This document shows, piece by piece, positions 36,883 to 48,699 of a DNA stretch of 64,000 nucleotides; the first letter of the stretch is position 1; each line of letters begins with the position of its first letter. A program made the translations under genes and the position numbers. Below the pieces are notes generated by a model. That model saw only the letters and a program-made list of their open reading frames with translations. It was not told where the DNA came from and made no database searches. Source of the stretch: Lepas anatifera (Eukaryota > Arthropoda > Thecostraca > Lepadidae); the NCBI GenBank assembly GCA_034440635.1, contig JAOTON010000897.1:1488001-1552000 (forward strand). The letters are read 5' to 3'.

Positions 36883-38637
36883 ATCTCTTCGCCAAAAAGC
36901 TACCGCCTGGAATAAATTACTCCCTTTTTGTGGACGATGTCGCTATTTGGAAATCCACTGCAATAGATACCAGGCGGTATAATGAGCCAGAATTCCAACA
37001 TGCAACTACGCAGTTGCAGGATAGCTTAAACGACATCGATAATTGGTGCAGTTTAATGGCTCTATCACTCTCGGCGGAAAAATCATCAGTCGTTGTCTTT
37101 GCCAGAGCGCATTCCAGACACGACCCTCCTCGGCTCCAAATCTCGGGTAAACCTATTAAATGCACCAATAGCTTCAAATTCTTGGGCGTCACCCTAGATT
37201 CCCGATTGAGTTTCAATGAGCATATCACCAAAGTCGTCTCTGGCTGTCAAAAGCGAGTCAACATTCTCCGCATGCTCGGTGGCACAGAGTATGGCGGGGA
37301 TCGAAAGACCCTGCTTATGCTCTACAAGTCCCTGATACGGTCCATTCTCGAATATAATTCGTTCGTTTTTGACTCAACGAACAAGACCAATAAACTAAAG
37401 CTAGAGCGAGTCCAAAATGCCAGTATCCGGGCAGCCACAGGCGCGCTCTCAGAATCCCCCATCACCAGCCTGCTAACTGATAGCGGGCTATGCCCACTGC
37501 AGACAAGACGCGACGCCCAGCTTATTTCTTACTATATCAAAGTCCAATCCACCGAAAACCACCCGGCAAAACAATGTTTCGCCCATCCCAGACGAGCAAA
37601 TAAAGCCACTCTACAGAAGTGGCCCCCATTTAAACACAGAATAGCGAAAACCCTGGAAAGCCTTAATCTTGCACTGCCAGCAACAATAGGCAAACCCCCA
37701 CTCTCCCGCTTCTGGACTCGGAAAGAGCCCAAAGTTGAATTTCTTTTCACTTCCCGTAAAACGGACTTCTCAGGGGAAGAAGTCTCCCAGAAATTCCTAG
37801 AGTTCCGATCTTGTAACGCGGACAAGACTTTTATATTTACAGACGGCTCCAAAATAGGCGAAAAAAGTAGGCCTCGGCATCTGGGGGCAAAATATTTGCC
37901 TACAGAAAAGACTTCCGGACAACTGCTCCATCTTCACAGCCGAGGCTGTTGCCATCCTAGATGCATTAGCCATAATCAGAACCCAAAATATCAACTCAGC
38001 CGTCATCTGTTCAGACTCTAAATCTGTCCTGCAGGCCGTCAGTAACGTAGTCAACCCCAGCCACCACGTTATAACAGATATTCAGAAAGGTATCGATGAT
38101 ACCCCTGATGTCTCTTTTCTTTGGATCCCGGGCCACTGCAAAATTCAAGGGAATAAAAAGGCCGATGAGCAGGCAAAAAAGTCCCTAGAACTTAGAGAGA
38201 TCGCACCCTTAATGTGGTCTGGAGATGATAGCAAAGCTCTCCTCCAGGACAGTATCCGGAAGCAAATTCAAAATAACTGGACCACAAACCACAGCGCCCA
38301 CCTATTCTATATCAAGCCTAACATCGGCTACTGGCCCAGTTCCAACCGAAAGAGTCGCCGGCGCGAGGTTATTCTAACCATACTCAGAAATGGACACACA
38401 AAATTAAATGCCTATTGGAACGCGGGTACCTGTGGTACCTGCGACGCAACGGAGAATCCCTATCACATTCTCATCGATTGTCCCCAGCACAATACCCATC
38501 GGCAACCCATGCTAGATTACTGCCGAATCCAAAACATCCCTGTAGACCTAAAAACTCTGCTCGGTAACGACCATCCTCAGCTACTCGAAAAACTCTTTAA
38601 ATTTCTAAAGGACTCTGGGCTAGAGAAGTTTCTATAA

Positions 38638-39412
38638 ATCACCCCTCCCAGTATATATGATGGAGGGTGCATGGTGCACCCCCAAAGTAGGACTTGCCTA
38701 TTTTCAAATTAACCATTCATGTCATAGGTGATCCACTGCAAAATTTAAGCAATAGTTGTTTAACCTTTAAATGGTATATCGTAGGCTAAGAATAGGTTAT
38801 GTTAGGCTAGCTTTGAAATCAGTTTAGGTTAAATAGGTTATATTTCTTCACCGCAGTGATACCTTTCACTGCGGCTCTATGCTAACCACACTCATACTCT
38901 TACTAACAATCTAACTGTCCTCTCACATCTTTTTCCTCTGTGCGGCGGCTGCCCAGCCGGAGAGGGGAGCTGCAACCTCACCTCCAGGTTTCAGGGTAAA
39001 TTCGTGGCACGCTGGCCAGGTGTTTAGCGCAGTTTCTAAAATATGAAAATTATTGATTTAACGGAGGATTTTGAGTAACGTAGACAAGCGGACATCAGTA
39101 GCTGACACACAAAATTCTAAATTCTAAATTCCAAATTCTAAATTTAAGGTCTTCAACCATAGAGATAACCTTCGCTTTCTGCGGGTCTAAGTTTATAAAA
39201 GAACTCCCTTGGCATGGCTATGCCATTGCCACGACCGTCCAGTCGCAAGCTGAAACATCTTGCAACCCATTACTTGAAATAACTCCCATTGCTTTAACAG
39301 ACTAACGTAGCTTGCCCTCACGCAAAATTCTAAAATTCTCCCACACACTCCTTTAGAGGCGGGCAAAGGTGCTATGCACAGAACGCCTAATAAAAAGCCA
39401 TAAGTAAGTAAG
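38638..39412 (+). other. 3' UTR and TAAG tail of LINE copy C
   Basis: From about 38866 it nearly matches the 3' UTR of LINE A' (1953-2500). It shares the TTTAGAGGCGGGCAAAGGTG block (39351-39370) with copy B. It ends with TAAG repeated three times before the target duplication. Confidence 0.85.
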
Positions 39413-39689
39413 TTTTCTTTTTCTAATAAGATCACCAAACGTCAGTAAAACTTACATAAAACTTACAATTTTTTCCTTTTCTTTCTTGCAAGCATAACCT
39501 CAGACTGAACAGCGCTGTGGCTAGTTTTTCAACGCCGTTTCGATTGTCTCGTCAATTAAATCGAATTATATATCATTGGGGAAGCCTGTGCCAGAGTACG
39601 CGTTTAGCTGTACAAAGGCTTTCACTTTTCTCTTATATGACCTACAGCTAAAATTGTATCTGGTTGTTCAGCCTGGAAATTTGTCTACA

Positions 39690-40165
39690 CTGAAAAACAG
39701 CGAAGAGCCCAAGGGGCTCTTGAAGAACTGTGTGCGTTCTCGTAGTCCCTATAAAAAAGACAGCACTTTTTGAGAACCGTGCGGGTTCTTTGCAGCTGGA
39801 TTCTTCAAGTGGGTTCTTAGATTCTTTACACCGGGTTCTTCGATTCTTTGCTTTAGGGTTCTTGGGTTCTCGGGTTTTATGTTTAAGGGTTCAACGGTTC
39901 TTGTTTTCCCTATTAAAAAAGGCAGCACTTTTAAGAACCCAGTGAATTCTTCGCAGCCAGGTCAAAAAAATTCTTGCAAAAGTATGCTGAAAAACGACGA
40001 AGAAGTCAAGGGGTTCTTTAAGAACTGTGTACATTCTCGCCGTCCTCAATGAAAATGACAATTGAGTTCTTCGACTCTTTGCTTTGGGCTCTTAGATTCT
40101 CTGTTACCGGGTTCGTTTTCCCTTATATTGAATAAAGCAACACTTTTTAAGAACCCAGTGGATTA
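39690..40165 (+). repeat. Diverged tandem repeat rich in GGGTTCTT
   Basis: A segment beginning near 39690 (TGAAAAACAGCGAAGAGCCC) recurs near 39987 (TGAAAAACGACGAAGAAGTC), a spacing of about 297 bp. A GCAGCACTTTTTGAGAACC-like phrase occurs at about 39760, 39921 and 40136. Within units, GGGTTCTT and GATTCTTTG repeat at short spacing. Confidence 0.75.
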
Positions 40166-40296
40166 TTCACAATTTTAACAATTCCTTACCAAAGTATTCT
40201 TTATTCCTCGCGCCACAAAAACAAACCATTGAGTTCCGGCACATTACATATTTGGAACAATACAGCGGGGGACGGTAATATGCAAAAGTTAGAATA

Positions 40297-40503
40297 TTGT
40301 TCCAGTCGCTTAGAACAAGCTTTAGGGTGCTTAGCCTTTTAAAGTGGTTTATTTTACATAAAAATGTCATTGCAGTAAGCAATAATTGCTAATTACACTC
40401 TTGTTCCAATAGGTTAGAACAGCAAGCATTCTGACGTTTAGCCTTTTTAATCGGCTTTACATACAAATATCATTATATTAAGCCATAATTCCTAATTACA
40501 CTC
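40297..40503 (+). repeat. Two tandem units of about 104 bp
   Basis: Units 40297-40400 and 40401-40503 both start TTGTTCCA and end CTAATTACACTC; the interior is moderately diverged. Confidence 0.88.
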
Positions 40504-41439
40504 TCTTCTCAATATAATCTTTATGTCACAGTAAAGACTCCGTTGAAGTTGTCGTTATTCTTCGGGTTGAATTTCCTGAGAGGACCTTACAAGGTTGTAA
40601 AACACGACTGCCAACTTGGTCGTATTGCTCAGCAAAGCTATCAAATATTATTTGAACACTCCGGTGGTCTTGTCCCGTCTCCTCTTGATCTAGAGTGGCC
40701 TAAATCCTGAACAGTGCTCACATTGAACAGAGTGGTCCAACTCTCCCTGGTGGACTGCTGCTCCTTCCTTTGCTTCTTCTCCCTTCTCTTTCCAAGGCTG
40801 GCTTGTCCAGGTATTGTTGCGCCTGCTCTGCGACCGTGAGGGGCTCGCTACTCGCCTTCAGTGGGTCCAGCTCGTCCACACTCTTCGTCTCATTCCCCTA
40901 GGCGACCAGCTGCCGATCCTTCGTATGTGTGGCTAACTTTCCATTGGTTCGCTCCTTCTACCCCAGCTCTACCTGCTGCTTCCTCTGCATCTGGACCGTG
41001 AACAAGATGAAGCAGAACAACTTAAACTTCCAAAGCTTCTGTTCTTTTGAGGATCATGGAACGACTAACTGCTAGCACAGCATGCAGCTTACTCAGCCTG
41101 CAGTCCATGGTACCGGACTGCCTCTTCATCGACAGGCTGCTGACGAGGATGTTCTCGACGTTGGCCGAGCGTTCGAACACAGAGTATTCTTCAAGGAACT
41201 CTAGGGACAGCCCGAAGCCCCTTGTGTGGCGGCAGCCATGGATAGGCAGTGATTGGTACCATCAGGGAAACAGCGGGGTGAGAACACCAGTGGTGCCGTC
41301 AGCCCGCTCAACATCTGTCCGCCGGAGCTGCAGACCGTGCTGGCCCGGCAGAGGAGGGGGCTCCGGGCTGTCCAGTCTGCTGTCCAGTCTGCGGTCCAGT
41401 CTGCAGGGCTCTGGTGCTCCAGTCTGCAGGGCTCTGGTA
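40504..41439. other. Intergenic; no gene, short GTCCAGTCTGC repeats at the right
   Basis: A C/T-rich block (40720-41000) shows no domain in any frame. A short tandem repeat of the GTCCAGTCTGCNG type starts at about 41377. Confidence 0.5.
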
Positions 41440-42060
41440 CCAGTCTGCAAGGTATGGCAATATGTCAGATGATACACATAGGTAATACAAACCAGTTTTT
41501 GAATAATCACACCACCAGCCTTCTAAAACCAAACTGGGGAGAAGAAAAACATCAAGCATTTGCTAAAAACAAAAGTTAGCATTTTTATACTCATTATCAA
41601 ATTCTCCTTCCTCTTGAAGTTTTGTGGGTGTTCACTTTCAGGCTCCATTGCACCAGGCCCCCTTTTCACCAGTGACAATTTTGTTTTCTCCAAAATTTGC
41701 ACCACTTTCATTGGCCTCAGGGGCACTCACTCAGGCAAGAACTCCTTGAAATTACCATATTTTGCAGAATGGGCCTGGCCAAGGGAGCTGACAATGAAAA
41801 GCCGCAAAACATAGAGAGGAATCAAAACGAGCTGAAAAATATGAATACCAACTTCCCTAATTTTAAGCTAGTATGCTGAGTATCACACTTTCAGTGGGAA
41901 AAACTTTGGTCAGGGTTCCCAAGAATGGTTACGTTCCAAACAATGGGAACATTGACCCATATTTGGAAATGTTTAATTCATTAATGGAAACGCACGTTCC
42001 CAAGGATGGGAACGCCCGGAACGATGTTTTCAGAAAACACAACAGGAATCTGAAAAAGAT
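41440..42060 (+). repeat. Dispersed repeat, inverted copy at 51530-51880
   Basis: GGTCAGGGTTCCCAAGAATGG and CCATATTTGGAAATG here match, in reverse complement, 51535-51625. CACACCACCAGCC near 41508 matches GGCTGGTGGTGTG near 51776. The order of blocks is kept, so this is one family of more than 300 bp. No coding sequence is seen. Confidence 0.7.
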
Positions 42061-45000
42061 AAGGGGAACGTTTCCACCTGGTCACTTTCTAATAATCTTA
42101 AAATTTGAGGGGGGTTTCTACTTTCAATTAGGAAATCTGTCTTGGAACGCTCCCTCAAATATTCGTCTATAGGTACTGCGTGATCCAGCCCCGGTCAAGA
42201 ACGATGAAAAGATTGCTCTGAAACTGTGCAACCAGACAATTTTTTTTTGATAATTTGCGGGGAAGTTAATGAAAAGTGATAGAGTGAAAACAAAATTTCG
42301 AAATTGAAGGCTGCAACAATATTTTTACTGGTATCCCACAGTTGCTGCCCCTTGGTTGCTGCCTGCCATGTATGTACATACCTACCTGACTAAATAGAGG
42401 AAAACCATGCCTTTCGTCTGTTTACGAAGTAAGTAGTGCTTACAAGTGGTAATTTCGCATGTCCTAAGCTGTTTCATATTGCTTCGTATCAGAAAGTTTT
42501 TAGCTCTTGCAGATTTTGTCGCCCAAATTGTTCGAATCATTCCATAGTGTTTTGATAGATTTATGGTGCGTCACTGCATCACAGTGTCCTGAAATTCACA
42601 ATTTTAAGTGGAAAAGGTATCTTTTTCAGATGTATTTAGGGCTCACCAGGGACTTGTTTTGACCTCACTTGGCAGAGGAATCCCGGGCATGAAAACCGGT
42701 ATAATACACATTTAAACTAGGACAGTGAATACCCAAACCATATAAGTAGAATTCCCAACCACCATTGATGTGATATCTTGCCTGATTACGTCCCCTCGCC
42801 AATCTCAAACGCCAATACTACTCCTCCCACATACACCAAGAACGATATGACAACATATTAACGCCGCACAAAACACAAAACAACCCTGGACTGCCCCAAA
42901 CTAGAACATAAAACCCACAGAAAAAACACCAACGGTGACATGGGAACAGTGAGCTAACAAAGGTTTTCTGGAGGTATAACAAACTTTGTCATGTCACAGA
43001 AGTTTCTGGCCCTTTCAAATATAAAAGATAGCGCATACTTTTTGCCTAAGCCGGCTTGGGATTGGTTGCTACCAGATTTTCAGGCGAAGGAAATACTTCA
43101 CGTGGGTATTTGTTCAGTGAGGCCGATTGGATCGAGGCGCATTCGTTTTCGTCCACTTTTAATTTTCGGCAATTATTCGCACTAGAATAGGATACAAGTC
43201 ACATTTGAAAGGTTCAAAATGAAACGTAGATTCCTATAAAGACCACCAATAATGTGAAAGTAATCTTATAATTTCAGGGAGGCTGCCAAAGTCAACCCTG
43301 ATTTTTGGACTATTTTTTAGTGTTGGTGACATTGAGGAATAAATTAGGATATATATTATTTTACTGAACAAAAGTTGGAAAGTAATACATTTTTTAAGAA
43401 AAATAAATAGGTAATTTCTAGGTATTTTTATTATGCGGTTTAAGAGCTTCCTTGAAAATTTCAAACGCTCAGAACAACATCGTGATTTCGGTAATAATCT
43501 CCACTTTAAGTGAGGCTGATTCCACCTTTCAATATATTTCGTAAAATACAGATTTATTTTTCTTTTTGTTAGTTATTTCAAGTTGAAACATATCTTAGCA
43601 ACATTTCTAACGTTCGATTGCCCTCAACCGTGCGTTTATTAATGAGAAATGGGATTCCAAAGAGATCCAAGTACCGAATTGGCCTCGGTGAAAAGGCCTA
43701 GGCTGGATTTCGTCCATTCAGAACAATGACGTCACTTTGTCGTATTTGGGGGGCCGAAATGATCTCGGGCGTCATGAATGGGTGCGCAAGTGCACGCGGT
43801 GAGTTTTTTAGTTACTTCGGTAACCTTGGAGAGCCCTGTATTGGGGCGGGAATATCACCAAGGCAGAGAATACAGAATTTTGAGGTCAGTATGGTTGTTG
43901 TAGAAAAGACTGGAAATTGAGTGAGTGCGTGGAAAGAATTTGAGTTTGCTGTTGGAAGGGATATTGTGGATGAAGGTTCATTTCTTATCCCTGATACTGC
44001 AACTTACCTTTCCGGAAATTCACGATTAATTGAACCATTTCTCCCATCTTAGATATCTACTGGAGATAGGTGGGTACCTACCTACTCAGTACAGTACTGG
44101 GTGAGGTCATAATACCTTGCAAAAGTTTTCCACAGCTCGGAGGAAGGCTCAGACTGTACCTTTTGTGGCTCATGATTTTTAAGGCTGGGTATGTTTGCTA
44201 TTTTAGGCTATATAGGCTGGTGGTTTTCACACATTGAAGCAAAATAATCCTGGCAGAGGCTGAGTGTTTAAACCCCACGTCTTGCATTAGATAATGGTAG
44301 CCTGTGCACACTGGGGCAACTGGGCTTCAAAATAGGTCAAAACCTCGTAACTAAAAAAATACTTTGATTAGGAATACTTTTTTGTGCTCAAATGAAAGGT
44401 GTTGCTCTGAGCTTCATTAACCAGCCACAAAACATTGGGTATCTACACCAGGTTATATCAGATAAACTATTTTTCAAGGTTGATAAATATCGGAATTCGA
44501 TTTCGTTCTTTCCAGTTTTGCAGACACTCAATGAGACAGAATCAGATAAGGCGGGTCCAGTGACGGTAAAACTAAGAAAAAAACAAAAGTAATATTTCAA
44601 AAACCGATCTGACATATTCAAGGTCATCATAGGTCAGAGGTCTTGCTGAGCCTTCACTCTGGTTTAACTATTAAGTACCACATGATAAATAATTGCACAA
44701 ATTCACTCTTTCACTATTTGACGTCTTTAAATCCAGTACCGAACCATATCGAAACTTCTTGGGTCATGTGCGGGAGCTGCATGTATTGACACAATAATGT
44801 TAAGCACGATTTCAGGGAATAATTACCGCCACTCTTCTCATAAAATGAGCACAAACATGCAGAAACAGACAACACATTAAACTCAAAGGGAATGTCCATT
44901 AAATCTTGCGACCTCTTTTGCATCTTTGTGTAACTCTCCTATTTAATATCCCGCGTCCCTTTATCCAGTCTGCTATCCATTAACCCCGAAAATTATCGTT

Positions 45001-45723
45001 GAAATCTAGGTAAGTTCTTGAAGCAGTCTCACATCCAAGTACCCACTCACGCACCATCGAATTAGTAATGGTTAGTGTCACAATCTTTCAGCTTATAAAG
45101 AGGGTGACTGCCAGGCTCGAAACCTCCGTTGTCATGGGCCTTTTGGATTTTTTGTTTATATCATCGGAGATCATGTTACCATGAGGTCATTGGTGATAAG
45201 CAGGTACTGGCACTGATCAGTGATTGTCAACTATGGATGTCTTTCTGGTATCATATTGCCTGAATGCAAGGTGATCTCTATTCCTTGCCTCCTGGGCCCT
45301 CTCCATGTATGCTCCTATGGAAACTTTTAGGCTCTCAGTCATAAGCGTCGCCACCGGCAAAGAAGTGGGGGGGGCAGCCAAACTCAAAACTGACGCTGAC
45401 AAAAAACTTTCCACGTTAGGACCAAATACTGAAATGTGGGCTCCTCGTTGCCTTCTGCGGCGGCTGGTTATAAGAATGTCCGGTTTTCTCCCATTTTGAC
45501 TGAGATCAGGAAATTTTGGGCAAAAAAGGTGGGAGGGGGGGTGCCAGGCCTCCCTGGCCCCCCGCTGGCAACGCCCCTGTTCTCAGTAACATCTTCCCCG
45601 TGCGTTTGCACCTTATGTATGGTTGCCGGCATGCTGTACCATAGGTACACGTTTACAAACAGCCTTACTGTCTCTAGAGCATAGGCCGGATACTTCTCAA
45701 TTTCAATTGTTGATGATGATGAT
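42061..45723. other. Intergenic, no gene recognised
   Basis: AT-rich unique sequence with no domain-bearing frame. Short frames (for example 42991-43185 and 44388-44630) lack coding character. Confidence 0.5.
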
Positions 45724-45902
45724 CAGGGGCGTAGCCAACGGGGGCAGGGACAGCCGCCCCCTGAGGGCCCGAAGGGTCCCCTGAGGACACGATTCTGTAA
45801 AAAGCATGGCCCTTTTTACCCATCAGGGCCCTTTGGTGCTGTCGCAGGGGCCCTTTTTGGGGCGCCGCTCTCCCCCCGAGTGAAATCCTGGCTACGCCCC
45901 TG
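45724..45902. mobile_element. hAT-like MITE
   Basis: Terminal inverted repeats CAGGGGCGTAGCCA (left) and TGGCTACGCCCCTG (right) match exactly. ATGATGAT on both sides fits an 8-bp target duplication (45716-45723 and 45903-45910), though the surrounding GAT repeat makes this ambiguous. The 179-bp interior is G/C-run rich and non-coding. CAGGGGCGTA-type ends are typical of non-autonomous hAT elements in many animals. Confidence 0.8.
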
Positions 45903-45910
45903 ATGATGAT

Positions 45911-47516
45911 AGTGCGGCTAATATTACCGAAAACCTTTGTAGCAGATCCAGGCTTACCCCAGTAACCTCGCTGAACTGTCGGAAGTTCCCGAAAGAATGG
46001 CGGGCTGTGTTTCCTTCATTAGCTGTGCCGTTGCCCCCCCGCCTTTGGCTGATCGACGACCAGACTCATGGTAGCACGAAAACATTCCTGTAAATCTCTT
46101 TTGTTTTTTAACAGCGTCCTTCTGGTCGTAGTTTTGAGCTCTCCATGAACAAATGGGTGACTCTTCTCTGATCTTCCCCCATCCTCAGTGCGCGTGTTAA
46201 ACTCGGTTTTTGCACAGATTGACTCTCTGCTCAGCGTCTGGCAAGTCCGTCATCCCCTGTCACGACTCGACCACGGCGCCCTGGTAGCCGTCCTTTCTCC
46301 AATTGCCGCGCAACATGAGCCGGCGACCGCCGTAGCCGCCGGCCTCACCGCGCTACTTGGACTACATTGCCGCACAAAAAGTGTCATATCTCCCCTGGGA
46401 CAACTGATGCCGAGCTAATTTTTTCACGGCTGGTTAGAGGACACAACATTGCATCACTGCATATAAATTTCTAAGTGAAACTCGCTGTGCGTTTTTTTCG
46501 CAGGTCTAACGAAGTTTAGGATTTGAGAATAAGTTAGAAGCTTTACATGTCCTAATAGTTACAAGTACTGTTAGGCTCTTATTGTCAAATTTCGTACTTT
46601 TCAACATTGAGTGTCTTCAGGGCGTTCCCAGCTTTCCATTGATATAAATAGATAACGGTTTTGTGACTGCGACCATGGTTGATAATGCATCAGAAAGTGT
46701 ACCTCATCTCGAGTCAACTTGACGCCGAGCTGCAGCGTGTTTAATGCTCTGTGTTCCAGCATCTGTGCAAGCGGCTAAAGAAGAGAAAAATGGACACAAT
46801 TAGGCTTTTCCAAGGTTTTGAACATTTCTCTGTCAGAGCCAAACGATGAAGTCCGATTTTGAAGATGCCAAAATTGGAGGTTTTGGCCGGTTTTGGAGGC
46901 CATTTGCCCCAGTGTGCTGTGTGGTGCTTGTATGGGGGAAATTTGGAGAATATAAAAATAAGGAAGAGGGATTTTTATCTGGTTGGCTATTTACCATGGC
47001 ATCAGGGTCAAATAATGTATTCTATATATAAACATTAGAAATCATGTAGCTTCCTAGTTCTGTGTTAATGGGTTAGAGATTCAGGGTTATGAGATCCTAT
47101 CTATGTATATATGAGGTACCTACAATTGCGGAGTGTCAGAATGTTTTTATTCCACTAGGAGGTAGCAGAATGATGATTCTTCATTTCCATTCTACAGCAG
47201 ATATTTTCATCTACTGTCAGTCGAAACGAAAAAAGCTGGTAGTAGTTGTTGCTTGTATTATGAAGGCACATAAATACAGCTCTAAATCAAAGTATTATCC
47301 TAAAAAGTATTTGTTTGTTAAGAAGCAATAAACAGGTCCAGGAAAAAGGCTGTGATGGGACTTGCAAGCCTGTAGATACTAAACAAAAAAGAGGCATGTT
47401 AAGAAGGCAGGGGATTTTGGCCTCTTTCTGGGATTTTGGCCTCACTCTCCACCTTGCGTGAAAGCAATTTCAGGACCCTACTGCATCAACTCGATATTTA
47501 CTGTGGTGCTTCATTC
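45911..47516. other. Intergenic; one GC-rich frame at 46188-46418
   Basis: The frame at 46188-46418 has an Ala/Leu-rich, protein-like stretch (LVAVLSPIAAQHEPATA, then VAAGLTALLGLHCRTKS) and follows a CCATCCTCAG that could serve as a splice acceptor. This is weak evidence for an exon and I do not call one. The remainder shows nothing recognisable. Confidence 0.35.
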
Positions 47517-48613
47517 ATAGGCAGATCCAGCGGGGAAAGGGGGTCACGTTCCCCCTGATCAACCCTCGGCCCCCCGATCAACCCTCGGCCCCCCGATCAA
47601 CCTTCGGCCCCCCATCGACCCTCGGCGTCCCCTGATAGGTCGATGGCGCCCCCTGAAATGTCGCTTTCCACCGCTCCCCCAGGATGCGAAAATCGGCGCA
47701 CACCAATAGGATTTTGCGTCCACCTGATAGGTGCTGCCTAAGGTCTCAAGCTCTCCCTCAAGATATCATAGTTCATGTAGTACAAATAAACGCGGACATT
47801 CGCGGACGCAGGGGAGGGGGCTCATTCCGGCCATGGCCCCCAAAGTGCTGGAGGGGGCCAAACTATCTTTTGGCCCCCAAACGCGGGAATTTTAAAAAAG
47901 GTGTTTACACTAGGTCTGTAGAGCAAAAACAAATCTTCGCTCCAACCCTCCCCCTGGAGAGCGATTATGTATTTGGAGAGGTAGCTTATACTAGGTCTGC
48001 CGTGCACCCAAATGGCACGTCCCAGCCCCCCACCCCCTCCCCCAGGAGGAGAGGCAGACATGGGTTTGCCCCCTCTCAAACTCGGGTCTGCGTCCGCCCC
48101 TGAACGCGAATACTGATCGAAGGCAATGGGGGGAGAGGCCTGAGCCCCTAGCCCCCCCAATGAAGTCCTGGATTCACCACTGCCCTTTGATGTGAGAAAT
48201 GGCGACTCCGCAATAGAATTTGTCACCCCCTGCTCGGATGATGCCCCTTTCGACCGTTGCCTCCTCCTCTGGGAAAATCTGGATCCGCGTATGCCCCTTC
48301 CACCCCTTTGAGCCTGCTTCTTGCAGGAGCAGATCTTTTTATAGGCAGATCCAGGATTGCCGATCGGGGAGGGCACTTCTCGCCGGGGCGCCATCCGGAC
48401 CAGAAGTGCGCCACTTTTTGACCGATAAAACTTATCAGGTGGGCGCAAAATCCTATCGGTGGGCGCCGCTTTTTGCATCCTGGACGGGGGGTGGGAAGCG
48501 ACATTTCAGGGGGTGCAATCCACCTTTCAGGGGGCGCCATGACCATTTCAGGGGGCGTTGAGGGTCGACCGGGGGGCACGTGCCCCTTTGCCCCCCTCCG
48601 GATCCGCCTATGG
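47517..48613. mobile_element. GC-rich element with inverted ends (hAT/MITE-like composite)
   Basis: The ends CATAGGCAGATCCAGC (left) and GGATCCGCCTATGG (right) are imperfect inverted repeats, continuing inward as G-run/C-run rich sequence. A second end-like motif ATAGGCAGATCCAGG lies at 48341, so a related element may be nested. A short tandem of GATCAACCCTCGGCCCCCC is at 47558-47612. GGATCC-type ends also occur in the MITE at 61889-62130. Frames here follow the skewed composition and are not genes. Confidence 0.55.
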
Positions 48614-48699
48614 CCCCCATTTATTTTTTTCCGGTTTCCCCCCACCTCGGTGGCGGAGGCATTTATTCATAGTTTACACTCTTCGACGTTAAAACTCAA

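Larger units (their letters stand above)
34601..38637 (+). pseudogene. LINE copy C ORF2 (endonuclease-RT-RNase H), disrupted by two SINEs
   Basis: ATG at 34601 in the same ACCACCATGG context as copy B. Removing both SINEs and their duplications leaves about 1,240 codons, matching copy B. Endonuclease: LQWNTNG, LQETHF, LLLGDLNGHHPSWGS and SDH near 35418. Reverse transcriptase: GYRPISLTS, FLDIKSAFDRV, GTPQGSVLSPTLF; the catalytic motif reads FVDD at 36927-36938 instead of the FADD of copy B. RNase H: FTDGSK, TAEAV, CSDSK, DEQAK (about 37835-38190). C-terminal CCHC: GTCGTC and YHILIDC. Breaks: SINE at 34911, 1-nt deletion near 36050 relative to A', SINE at 36769, 1-nt insertion near 37862 in an A-run. 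The RNase H to C-terminal part (37864-38637) is open. Confidence 0.92.
29669..39412 (+). mobile_element. Full-length LINE, copy C, with nested insertions
   Basis: The 12-bp duplication TTTTCTTTTTCT (29657-29668 and 39413-39424) brackets a complete 5' UTR, ORF1, ORF2, 3' UTR and a TAAG-type tail, so both ends are defined. Nested inside are a GC-rich insert of about 2.1 kb (ORF1), a full-length SINE and a truncated SINE (both in ORF2). Without inserts the element is roughly 7.2-7.3 kb. Frameshifts in both ORFs and a changed reverse transcriptase motif make it dead. The low-complexity target makes the exact start uncertain by a few bases. Confidence 0.9.

Noticed and set aside
46188..46418. Possible exon in a GC-rich stretch
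   Set aside because: A protein-like Ala/Leu-rich frame and one acceptor-like CAG are not enough; there is no domain and no second exon.
47684..48645. Overlapping frames of 113-218 codons
   Set aside because: All lie in G-run/C-run MITE-like sequence, on both strands at once, with low-complexity Pro/Gly/Arg composition.
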